This document shows positions 4,812 through 10,662 of a stretch of DNA of 11,371 bases, one piece after another. A program made the position numbers and the translations under genes. Location of the stretch: NCBI GenBank assembly GCA_017621955.1, contig JAGASB010000051.1:1-11371 (forward strand), in the 5' to 3' direction. Under the pieces are notes generated by a model. The model saw nothing but the letters and a program-made list of their open reading frames with translations. It did not search any database and was not told the DNA's origin. The DNA is from Clostridia bacterium. GTDB lineage: Bacteria > Bacillota_A > Clostridia > Christensenellales > Borkfalkiaceae. Each line of letters opens with the position of its first letter. The first letter of the stretch is position 1.

Positions 4812-6662
4812 TTATAATACTCTACCGATTACATCGTTGCGGATATTTTCACCGGTGCAATCTTCGGTTGCGGTTACCGTAACGTTGGTTGCGGAACAAT
4901 TCGTAACCTGATCGGTCTTAGCCGCGCCGACGATTTGACCTGCATCTCTACCTGCAGCAACGGCACACTTGGTTGCCGTGCAATTACTAACCGTACCTGA
5001 ATTGACATAGCCGACAATTACGCCCGCCTTATCGCCGCACGCCTCGTCATTTGCGTGTTTACAAGTTACGTTTGCGTTGATTACGTGACAATTGTCAATA
5101 TCACCGGTTAAATAACCTGCGATAACGCCTGCCCAGTGATGCCCTACTACCTTAGCGTTATCTACCGTAAGATTTTTAATCGTTGCAGAAGCCGCGTCGA
5201 TAAAACCAAACAAACCGCTTGCATAGTTTTTACCCTCATTCGAGCCTGCTTCCCAAACGCTAACGTTTAAGTTAGAAATTGTCTTGCCGTTGCCGTCGAA
5301 CGTGCCTTGGAAGTAAGTTTTTGCACTGTAGCCGCCCGTCTGCCCGATAGGCGTCCAAGCCACATTGTTAAGGTCGATATCGTTCATAAGCATAACGGTT
5401 TTACCTGCATAACTATTTCCATTTTCATTAACGTCTTTCGCAAAAGCGACAAGGTCTTCAGCCGTGGTAATAGCCGTAGCGGTGATTACGTTTACTCTTG
5501 TAGCCGTGTTGTTTTTATTGGTGGAATCTTCGCGGATGTTAGCAAAAAGATCTGCCGCATTTTCTCGAGCCACAACGGTGCAATCGATTGCTTGGCAATT
5601 TGTAATAGATACTTTACTAACGGCGTTGGCAACTAACGTAGAAGCGCGCTTTTCGCCCGTAGCTATAATAGTGGAGTTCTTTACGCAACAGTTTTCAACC
5701 GTGCCGGCATAAGACATACCGATAAATGCGCCGACGTTTTTAGGTCCGGATATATTTGCGCCGTCAATAGTAAGATTCTTAACAACTATTTGTCCGTTAT
5801 GTTCGTCGTTAGAACCGAACAAACCGGTGCCGTTTACATCCGTGCCAACGATAGTCAAATTCTTAAGCGTCTTTCCGCTACCGTCAAACGTGCCGGCAAA
5901 GTCCCAGCCACCAGCTAAAGTACCGATAGGAGCCATAGTAACGCCTGCCATATCAATATCGTTCATCATTACGATAGTCCAATCTTTGTAGTTCGTACCA
6001 CTGTTAACTTCTTCCGCAAACATCAAAAGGTCGCGGGCGGTATAAAGCTCTACCGTATTTTCAACGGGGTTAGTGCAAAGCGCGTTGCCCTGTACAGCGT
6101 TTACGGTGAGATAGAGTTCGCAAGACTTATCCTGATATTCGTTACCTGCGTCGATGGGCAGTTCAATGGAAACTGCGACCGTCTGAATCTTGGTCTTTTC
6201 CGCAACTGCCACCGCATCTATCCATTCGGATTTTGCGGTTGCGCCCGTGTATGTAACGTTATCGAGAGTTACAGCAAGACCATCGAACAGACCGTTGTCG
6301 GACGAAATGCCAACAAGCGTCTGATATTTGGAAGCCACGTTAGACTCGTTATAAACAACGATGTCGAGCGTAATTTTATCGCCGGGAACAAGTTTTTCAA
6401 GAGAAATCTTGTTTCCTTCAACGGTTGCGTTACCTGCAAACAGTTCGCCTTCTACTGTTTCGTAAGCGGTGTTATCCGTATTGGGCTTTTGATAAGAAAG
6501 TTTCACGTTTTCGATTTCTGCCGTCATATTGACTTTGCCCGACGAAACGGCAATATTCGCGGTAGACGTGCTTGTAAACAATGCGAAAGTCGCACCGCAA
6601 ATAAGGCTGAGACACAAAGCAAGAGTCAAAATCGACGAAAGTAAAATCTTCTTTGTTTTCAT
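4812..6662 (-). CDS. Secreted TasA-like/GLUG beta-helix adhesin with SipW-type leader
   Basis: This 616-aa protein is probably exported and cell-surface associated. The leader (MKTKKILLSS, hydrophobic core, ICGATFALFT) matches SipW-dependent leaders, with likely cleavage at Ala27/Leu28. Residues 28-195 form a TasA/camelysin-like region, including LVPGDKITLDIVVYNESN and LPIDAGNEYQDKSCELYLTV. Residues about 206-340 and 400-545 are two related modules, each with MNDID, API/TPIG, GTFDGxGK and GLFG followed by short beta strands. This is the GLUG-type pattern of right-handed beta-helix adhesins. Eleven cysteines (325, 326, 356, 361, 525, 534, 542, 561, 566, 589, 602) recur in N-C steps, unusual for a secreted Gram-positive protein. 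No LPxTG or other wall anchor is present, so attachment would rely on the fibre or partners. ATG with AAGGAG ten nt upstream. Last gene of the operon. Confidence 0.85.
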   Translation of the reverse strand: MKTKKILLSSILTLALCLSLICGATFALFTSTSTANIAVSSGKVNMTAEIENVKLSYQKPNTDNTAYETVEGELFAGNATVEGNKISLEKLVPGDKITLDIVVYNESNVASKYQTLVGISSDNGLFDGLAVTLDNVTYTGATAKSEWIDAVAVAEKTKIQTVAVSIELPIDAGNEYQDKSCELYLTVNAVQGNALCTNPVENTVELYTARDLLMFAEEVNSGTNYKDWTIVMMNDIDMAGVTMAPIGTLAGGWDFAGTFDGSGKTLKNLTIVGTDVNGTGLFGSNDEHNGQIVVKNLTIDGANISGPKNVGAFIGMSYAGTVENCCVKNSTIIATGEKRASTLVANAVSKVSITNCQAIDCTVVARENAADLFANIREDSTNKNNTATRVNVITATAITTAEDLVAFAKDVNENGNSYAGKTVMLMNDIDLNNVAWTPIGQTGGYSAKTYFQGTFDGNGKTISNLNVSVWEAGSNEGKNYASGLFGFIDAASATIKNLTVDNAKVVGHHWAGVIAGYLTGDIDNCHVINANVTCKHANDEACGDKAGVIVGYVNSGTVSNCTATKCAVAAGRDAGQIVGAAKTDQVTNCSATNVTVTATEDCTGENIRNDVIGRVL

Positions 6663-6714
6663 TGTATAAAGTCTCCTTAAATTATTTTCTGTTTTCGGCT
6701 TGTGATTTAGCTTT

Positions 6715-6745
6715 TACCCTAAATCCAAGCCTACGGTTTAGGGTA
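6715..6745. other. Intercistronic hairpin upstream of the adhesin gene
   Basis: TACCCTAAA (6715-6723) pairs perfectly with TTTAGGGTA (6737-6745), loop 13 nt. On the minus strand AAAAGC follows rather than a U-tract, so it is not a typical terminator. It may stabilise or process the mRNA between the two secreted-protein genes. A smaller AACGGC/GCCGTT hairpin overlaps the preceding stop codon. Confidence 0.5.
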
Positions 6746-6764
6746 GTAGAACAAACGGCAAACG

Positions 6765-7385
6765 TCAGCCGTTCGTCTTTTGGGTTGCATACACTTGCAA
6801 ATCGAATTCGATTTCCGCCTGCATTGCGGCGTTGTTATCGTCACGATTGACAAATTCCGCTTTTACGGTAAATTGTTCCGCCGCGTCGCCTTTGAGCATA
6901 GAGCCGAGAACTACGTCGTAGTCGGCGCAATCGCAAAGATAAAATTGCTCTTTTTGCGTATCGCCCACGGAAATCGTAATCTGAATTTGCTCTGCAATGA
7001 TTTGGTCTTTGTCGTTTGCAGGATCGTCTTTCCACAAAATCCGCACTCCGTAATCAAAAGCTACGTCGCCCGAATTGCTTACTTCAACCGTCGTTTCATA
7101 CCAACTCGTAGGCACAAACAAATCGTCGATTACGAACAACTTATCCGCATTTTGGGTCAAGTCCACTCTCGTCGTATCGGGTGTGCTTTCCGCCATCGTT
7201 CCATCGGCGACAAGCACGTTTTCTTTATATTCCACGCGATACAGCCCTACGTCGAGCGAGCCTGCCGACAAATGGTTGTTAACCGTAACTTGGTCGGTAA
7301 ACAATGCGTACGACGCGCCGACGGCAACGGAAACGCCCAAAAGCGCAGTCAGCGCCGAAAGAAGCAACGTCCTCTTTTTTGTCAT
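6765..7385 (-). CDS. TasA/camelysin-like secreted protein, probable fibre subunit
   Basis: The start is placed at the ATG at 7383-7385, with AAGGAGG eight nt upstream. An in-frame GTG at 7392-7394 abuts the ribosome site and is rejected. The 206-aa product begins MTKKRTLLLSALTALLGVSV and continues AVGASYALFT, a SipW-type leader like that of the adhesin, with likely cleavage at Ala27/Leu28. The next segment (VNNHLSAGSLDVGLYRVEYK) fits the SxGxLDV pattern at the start of mature TasA/camelysin proteins. TTVEVSNSGDVAFDYGVRIL resembles the family's NxGxxA strand. The mature protein is acidic, without repeats or a wall anchor. By analogy with TasA it would polymerise outside the cell. It lies between the unknown membrane protein and the adhesin, downstream of the peptidase that should cleave it. 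Confidence 0.82.
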   Translation of the reverse strand: MTKKRTLLLSALTALLGVSVAVGASYALFTDQVTVNNHLSAGSLDVGLYRVEYKENVLVADGTMAESTPDTTRVDLTQNADKLFVIDDLFVPTSWYETTVEVSNSGDVAFDYGVRILWKDDPANDKDQIIAEQIQITISVGDTQKEQFYLCDCADYDVVLGSMLKGDAAEQFTVKAEFVNRDDNNAAMQAEIEFDLQVYATQKTNG

Positions 7386-7414
7386 AAGTTCCACCTCCTT
7401 ATAAATTTTTTCTA

Positions 7415-7434
7415 TTAAAACGGTATTATTACCG
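7415..7434 (-). other. Weak hairpin with U-tract before the TasA-like gene
   Basis: CGGTA (7421-7425) and TACCG (7430-7434) form a 5-bp stem followed on the minus strand by TTTTAATAG. It could act as a partial terminator lowering expression of the two downstream secreted proteins, but it is short. Confidence 0.3.
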
Positions 7435-7445
7435 AATTAAACTGA

Positions 7446-8141
7446 TTACTTGCCCTGTTCGGACTGTTCGTTTTTGAATTTTCTGCGCCTTGCGTTGCGC
7501 TGTGCCCTTATGTATTCGAGTTGTTCTTTGTGCGCTTTTACCGCTATATCTATACTGTTTTTAGCCGCTTGCACGCTTTCCTCATTCGTTATTTTCATTA
7601 CGACGGGCGCAGGTTTTACCGAAACGTTATTTTCTCTTATGTAGTTCTTGAAATCGGCATTCAGCAAAACGAATTGTGCCAATACCGTTCCTTGCCTGAT
7701 AGTCAGTCGCACGAGTTTTGTAGAACGGATTTTGTATTCTTCGTATCTTTCGTTTTTAATTCTCTTTACGCCTTCTTGGTCAAACGCATACTGCACGATT
7801 TCGTCGTAATATTTCTTATATTCGGGCGAAAGGGCAAGATATTTTTCTTCCAACGTTTCGACGTTACTAACCGAGAAAGACACGGCGTTTTCGTCCGCTG
7901 TTTCGTTTGAAACGCTTTCTTCCGTTTCCTCTACAACCGTTGCCGCGATTTCCTCTTCCGCAGCGTCCGCTTTCTCTTCAACCGCAGGAGCAATTTCCGC
8001 TTTCGGCTCTTCCTTTACGGCGTTTTTCGGTTGCTTGCGCTTGTTTCTGATTTCGTTTATCATCTCATACGCCATCATCAACACCGCAAACAACGATATA
8101 ACGCAGGCAAAAACCAAAAATATCGTTATCATTACTTGCAT
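7446..8141 (-). CDS. Single-pass membrane protein with charged linker and unknown C-terminal domain
   Basis: I chose the ATG at 8139-8141, which has AAAGGAG eight nt upstream. An ATG at 8157-8159 in the same frame overlaps the signal peptidase stop (ATGA) but has no ribosome site. The 231-aa product has one membrane helix (about 4-26) followed by basic RNKRKQPK, so the rest is likely cytoplasmic. A low-complexity Ala/Glu/Val-rich acidic linker (about 40-95) leads to a folded domain (about 100-212) containing LSPEYKKYYDEIVQYAFDQE and LVRLTIRQGTVLAQFVLLNA, with a very basic tail (RNARRRKFK). I do not recognise this domain. Its place between the signal peptidase and the secreted proteins suggests a role in assembly or export control; that is inference only. 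Confidence 0.75.
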   Translation of the reverse strand: MQVMITIFLVFACVISLFAVLMMAYEMINEIRNKRKQPKNAVKEEPKAEIAPAVEEKADAAEEEIAATVVEETEESVSNETADENAVSFSVSNVETLEEKYLALSPEYKKYYDEIVQYAFDQEGVKRIKNERYEEYKIRSTKLVRLTIRQGTVLAQFVLLNADFKNYIRENNVSVKPAPVVMKITNEESVQAAKNSIDIAVKAHKEQLEYIRAQRNARRRKFKNEQSEQGK

Positions 8142-8155
8142 AACATTTTCTCCTT

Positions 8156-8962
8156 TCATTGTTTATTTTCTTCGGAAGTTATCAGCGTATCAGCCGACTG
8201 CTCTGCGCTTAATTCCCCCGAATCAGCCGTTTTTTGCAGGTTTTCCAACTGCGCAAGTTTCTTTTTGAGTTCTTCCAACTCGTCGTCTTTTTTCTTTTGT
8301 TCTTCCGCTTGCTTTTTCTTTTTATTTTCGGATAGTACGCCGACGATTTTGATAACTTCGAGCACCACGATTATCAAGCACGGCACGATGACGATACAAA
8401 TAATTCCCACGGGACTCTTTAACGCCGTTATCGCCAATCCGAGGAAATAACTCGTACCCGTTACTTTGCCGATTACGTAGTTCGCCGTATCCTGCGAATA
8501 GTCGATTACCTGCGTAAGATAGCCGTCTTGTGAACTTTTATTATCTCCTGCAAGCGTGATAACCGTGCCGTCGATTGAGATTATTCTGTGCGTTATCGTG
8601 TCCTGACTGCCGCCGTAAACGTATTTGAAGGTAAGCACGTCGCCGACTTTTAATTGTTCGTACCACGCTTTTGCTTGCGTTTCGTCTTCGGGAACGGTTT
8701 GAATAAACACAACGCTTTTAACGGGAATATCTTTTATTTCATAGTTCGACACGTCCGTTTCGTCGCACTTTGCCATTGAATCGGAAATGACTATACGCAT
8801 TTGACTGCCGAATATATTTACCGCACCGTCCGAATCTTTTTTCGCCATGACCGACAAAACGAGTACGGCTATGCAAACGGCAAAGAATATGTACACCAAT
8901 ACGTTTACCACGATTGAAATAACTTTCTTTGCGCCGATTTTTTTCTTTACTTTATCACTCAT
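8156..8962 (-). CDS. sipW: SipW-like (ER-type) signal peptidase I
   Basis: This 268-aa membrane protease should remove the leaders of the TasA-like protein and the adhesin. It has a membrane helix at about 15-40, an outside catalytic domain, and a second helix at about 183-208. Key residues fit the Ser-His-Asp arrangement of ER/SipW-type peptidases: Ser62 in ISDSMAKC, His125 in TITHRIISI and Asp140 in LAGDNKSSQD. The bacterial LepB catalytic Lys is replaced by this His. After the second helix comes a highly charged tail (SENKKKKQAEEQKKKDDELE onward, about 211-245, coiled-coil-like) of about 60 residues that would lie in the cytoplasm; such a tail is longer than I would expect for SipW. The start ATG lies 7 nt after the upstream stop with only a weak AGTAGG, so coupled translation is likely. 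The stop overlaps an ATG of the next gene. Confidence 0.9.
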   Translation of the reverse strand: MSDKVKKKIGAKKVISIVVNVLVYIFFAVCIAVLVLSVMAKKDSDGAVNIFGSQMRIVISDSMAKCDETDVSNYEIKDIPVKSVVFIQTVPEDETQAKAWYEQLKVGDVLTFKYVYGGSQDTITHRIISIDGTVITLAGDNKSSQDGYLTQVIDYSQDTANYVIGKVTGTSYFLGLAITALKSPVGIICIVIVPCLIIVVLEVIKIVGVLSENKKKKQAEEQKKKDDELEELKKKLAQLENLQKTADSGELSAEQSADTLITSEENKQ

Positions 8963-8969
8963 AGCCTAC

Positions 8970-9473
8970 TCATTCTTTTTCTATTTTTACCGTTAAATCG
9001 AAATTCGTAACGGCGTTCTGCGCTTCGTCTCCCACCTCGAGGGGCATTGAATATTTTACGTTTATAACCAAGGGTTCTTTTGAATCGACGTTAGCGTTAA
9101 AGGAAACTTCTTCGCCTTCAAAATAATTCTTCAAAAGGTTTGCGCCCTTACTTTCACCGTCCGCCGAAACTTCCGTATCGATATAATTTTCAAGCGTTCC
9201 GTCCCCCACTTTTTTGAACGAAAGGGTAATTTTATAACTGCCTTCCGCCTCGCAAACAAGGCTTATGCCGTACTCCTGACTTTTGCCCGGATAAAAACCC
9301 GTAAGAGAAACGTCAAGGTCTTTTACCTTTATCGTTTCGTCTTCCGAAACGATAATATCCGCATTCTTTTTGAAATCTCCGTGAGATTTTATAAGCACTA
9401 TCCCCAACGCAACGCCGACCAACGTAAGCAAAGCGATTGATATAGTCAACAGCCTTGACAACGTTCTTTTCAT
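8970..9473 (-). CDS. Membrane-anchored TasA-like domain protein
   Basis: This 167-aa protein starts with an N-terminal hydrophobic helix (about 7-29), then KSHGDFKKN and an acidic beta-rich domain. Its end (YSMPLEVGDEAQNAVTNFDL, then TVKIEKE) lines up with LPIDAGNEYQDKSCELYLTV in the adhesin of the same operon, and it has FYPGKSQEYGISL where the adhesin has LVPGDKITLDIVV. It is therefore probably a member of the same TasA/camelysin-like fold. It lacks the A-x-F/Y-A-x-F cleavage motif of the two substrates, so it may stay anchored in the membrane and serve as fibre base or adaptor. AAGGAGG (9485-9491) lies 11 nt before the ATG. It is the first structural gene after the regulator and sits 7 nt from the peptidase gene. 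Confidence 0.7.
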   Translation of the reverse strand: MKRTLSRLLTISIALLTLVGVALGIVLIKSHGDFKKNADIIVSEDETIKVKDLDVSLTGFYPGKSQEYGISLVCEAEGSYKITLSFKKVGDGTLENYIDTEVSADGESKGANLLKNYFEGEEVSFNANVDSKEPLVINVKYSMPLEVGDEAQNAVTNFDLTVKIEKE

Positions 9474-9523
9474 ACTATCTATCGCCTCCTTGCAATTTTT
9501 TCTGCAACTTCACTCCAAAATCA

Positions 9524-10129
9524 TTACTTCCCGGCGTGCGCTTTTTCATAACAAGCCGCAATGCCCGTATAGATATTCCGCAAAACCATTTCTTCCGTCT
9601 CTTCCGTATTCGGCAGTTGTCCGTTTGCCACTTGCATAGCGAAGCCGTACACCGAGTTGAAAACGATATACAGCATCGTTTTGGCTTCCTCTTTATCGGG
9701 AATAGTGGGGAGCAGCACCGTCGCCAATCTATCAAGCCAATACAAATGATTTTCCATAGCATTTTTTGTAAAGCCGGGAGAATTGTAATAATACACGAGA
9801 TATTTGCATTCTTCGATGTGGGAGGTTAAATACTTCCACGCCGCATTCAAACAATATGCCGTTCGTTCCTTTAACGGTTGCTTGCCGATAAATTGGTTTT
9901 CGTAAGTAATGGCTTGCAAAAGAATACTCATCAGTTTGTCGTTTTCCTGCAAATACGCTTTTGCCAACAATTCGTCCTTATCTTTGAAATTGCGATATAG
10001 ATACACTTCGTTTAAGTGCGCTTCCGCATTTATGGAACGGGTAGTCGTATTTTCAAGCCCGTCCCTTGCCACAGCTACCACCGCGCTGTGCAATAATATC
10101 GCCTTTTTGTCTTCGTTTGACAATTTCAT
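9524..10129 (-). CDS. TetR-family transcriptional regulator of the fibre operon
   Basis: This 201-aa protein has the TetR/AcrR layout. The N-terminal helix-turn-helix covers about 12-58 (ILLHSAVVAVARDGLENTTT, RSINAEAHLNEVYLYRNFKD), and an all-helical ligand or dimerisation domain follows. ATG at 10127-10129 is preceded by AAGGAAG. A palindrome overlapping the start of the transcript from the only strong upstream promoter is a good candidate for its own operator, suggesting autorepression of the whole operon. It is followed 50 nt later by the anchored TasA-like gene on the same strand with no terminator between, so co-transcription is likely. The ligand cannot be told from sequence. Confidence 0.9.
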   Translation of the reverse strand: MKLSNEDKKAILLHSAVVAVARDGLENTTTRSINAEAHLNEVYLYRNFKDKDELLAKAYLQENDKLMSILLQAITYENQFIGKQPLKERTAYCLNAAWKYLTSHIEECKYLVYYYNSPGFTKNAMENHLYWLDRLATVLLPTIPDKEEAKTMLYIVFNSVYGFAMQVANGQLPNTEETEEMVLRNIYTGIAACYEKAHAGK

Positions 10130-10172
10130 AATCTTCCTTTTTTACCGTGTATGCATTTGCTACATTTCGGTT

Positions 10173-10224
10173 AAAAAATATATGGCGTTCTGCCATTCCT
10201 TTTTTCGACGTACTTTATTACGTC
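10173..10224 (-). promoter_or_regulatory. Two hairpins and U6 in the operon leader, possible attenuator
   Basis: In the 5' leader (minus strand) GACGTA (10207-10212) pairs with TACGTC (10219-10224). Next, ATGGC (10182-10186) pairs with GCCAT (10192-10196), followed after ATA by TTTTTT (10173-10178). The second stem is short but has terminator form. Premature termination ahead of the regulator gene is possible. Confidence 0.35.
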
Positions 10225-10232
10225 CAACTGTT

Positions 10233-10255
10233 ACGCCGAATAACATATTCGGTGT
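10233..10255. promoter_or_regulatory. Palindromic operator O1, probable TetR site
   Basis: ACGCCGAATA-ACA-TATTCGGTGT is a 23-bp palindrome with 10-bp arms matching at 9 of 10 positions. It begins about 15 bp downstream of the -10 box, where a bound repressor would block transcription. The length fits a TetR dimer site. Confidence 0.65.
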
Positions 10256-10269
10256 TCACTTATATTTAC

Positions 10270-10298
10270 ATTATACTCATATATGCTCTGTTTGTCAA
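10270..10298 (-). promoter_or_regulatory. Consensus promoter of the TetR-fibre operon
   Basis: On the minus strand TTGACA (10293-10298) and TATAAT (10270-10275), both perfect, are 17 nt apart. The transcript would start near 10263 and run over the palindrome into the TetR gene with a leader of about 130 nt. Confidence 0.88.
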
Positions 10299-10348
10299 AC
10301 ATAATCACGGTAAAAATGACCTTTTCACATAAATCGTGTGTTAATTTT

Positions 10349-10377
10349 CCGAATAACGATACACCGAATATGTTATT
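10349..10377. promoter_or_regulatory. Upstream operator cluster O2
   Basis: ACACCGAATATGTTATT (10361-10377) is the exact inverted copy of 17 nt of O1 (10239-10255), and CCGAATAAC (10349-10357) repeats another O1 part. The full palindrome is not kept here. With O1 it brackets the promoter about 115 bp apart, which would allow two-site repression by looping. Confidence 0.5.
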
Positions 10378-10380
10378 AGA

Positions 10381-10457
10381 TGGTTACTTTTCCGACGGGC
10401 GATAGTCTCGTCTTTTTTCTTTTTTTGTATGAAACGCTCCTTTTCGGTGGTTACTTT
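10381..10457 (+). repeat. Short direct repeat TGGTTACTTT
   Basis: TGGTTACTTT occurs at 10381-10390 and 10448-10457. It is short, and the AT-rich setting makes chance possible. It is noted because it lies between the operon promoter and the integrase-side repeats, where integrase arm sites could be. Confidence 0.25.
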
Positions 10458-10464
10458 CGCAAAG

Positions 10465-10522
10465 AAAAATGTACATAGAATAATCTAATCGGCGTACATT
10501 TTTCCGTCTTGTGTACGCCGAT
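10465..10522. other. Two overlapping, mutually exclusive hairpins
   Basis: AAAAATGTAC (10465-10474) pairs perfectly with GTACATTTTT (10494-10503), and ATCGGCGTACA (10488-10498) pairs perfectly with TGTACGCCGAT (10512-10522). They share 10494-10498, so only one can form. The first stem carries a T-run on both strands and could end transcripts from the integrase gene. The layout also fits an attenuator or a recombination-site architecture. Confidence 0.55.
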
Positions 10523-10640
10523 ATATTCTTTTTGAGGCATTTTTTATTATATTTTTGTAAAGATAGACCGATTATGTATTGACAAATAGAATAATTAGTG
10601 ATATACTTATTATCGCATAAGACCACCGATTAGATTATTC
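10478..10640. repeat. 15-nt perfect inverted repeat GAATAATCTAATCGG
   Basis: GAATAATCTAATCGG (10478-10492) and its exact complement CCGATTAGATTATTC (10626-10640) face each other across 133 bp, just past the 3' end of the integrase gene. One copy lies in the loop region of the first overlapping hairpin, the other in the loop of a terminator. They may be recombinase or accessory binding sites. Confidence 0.5.
10579..10607 (+). promoter_or_regulatory. Strong plus-strand promoter without a downstream gene
   Basis: TTGACA (10579-10584) and TATACT (10602-10607) are 17 nt apart, with TGA before the -10 (extended). It points toward the convergent integrase gene and meets a terminator within about 10 nt of the predicted start point. 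Confidence 0.75.
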
Positions 10641-10654
10641 GGCGGTCTTTTTTT
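10614..10654 (+). ncRNA. Putative about 40-nt promoter-terminator RNA
   Basis: A transcript starting near 10614 would consist almost wholly of the following hairpin: AAGACC-A-CCGA (10619-10629), a 9-nt loop, and TCGG-C-GGTCTT (10639-10649) then TTTTT. No ORF fits. It may be a tiny RNA, an insulator protecting against plus-strand reading, or an anti-integrase element. Confidence 0.4.
10619..10654 (+). terminator. Plus-strand terminator downstream of the orphan promoter
   Basis: A 10-bp stem with one A-C mismatch and a U-tract on the plus strand. In the minus direction no U-tract follows, so it is not the integrase gene's own terminator. Confidence 0.75.
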
Positions 10655-10662
10655 ATGCTTTT

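Noticed and set aside
6780..7418. 212-codon plus-strand ORF opposite the TasA-like gene
   Set aside because: Composition is atypical (many His, Arg, Phe, Val), it has no ribosome site, and it is antisense to a clearly real gene with leader and family motifs.
9475..9762. 95-codon minus-strand ORF overlapping the TetR gene in another frame
   Set aside because: Cys/Arg-rich composition typical of a shadow frame; no ribosome site.
10239..10377. Inverted repeats around the operon promoter as ends of an insertion sequence
   Set aside because: The enclosed 100 bp has a promoter but no transposase, and palindromic half-sites fit a regulator binding site better.
10384..10626. 80-codon minus-strand ORF starting MVLCDNKYITNYSICQYIIG
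   Set aside because: It has no convincing ribosome site, has unusual Cys/Tyr/Lys-rich composition, and lies across the inverted repeats and the orphan promoter. Probably chance.
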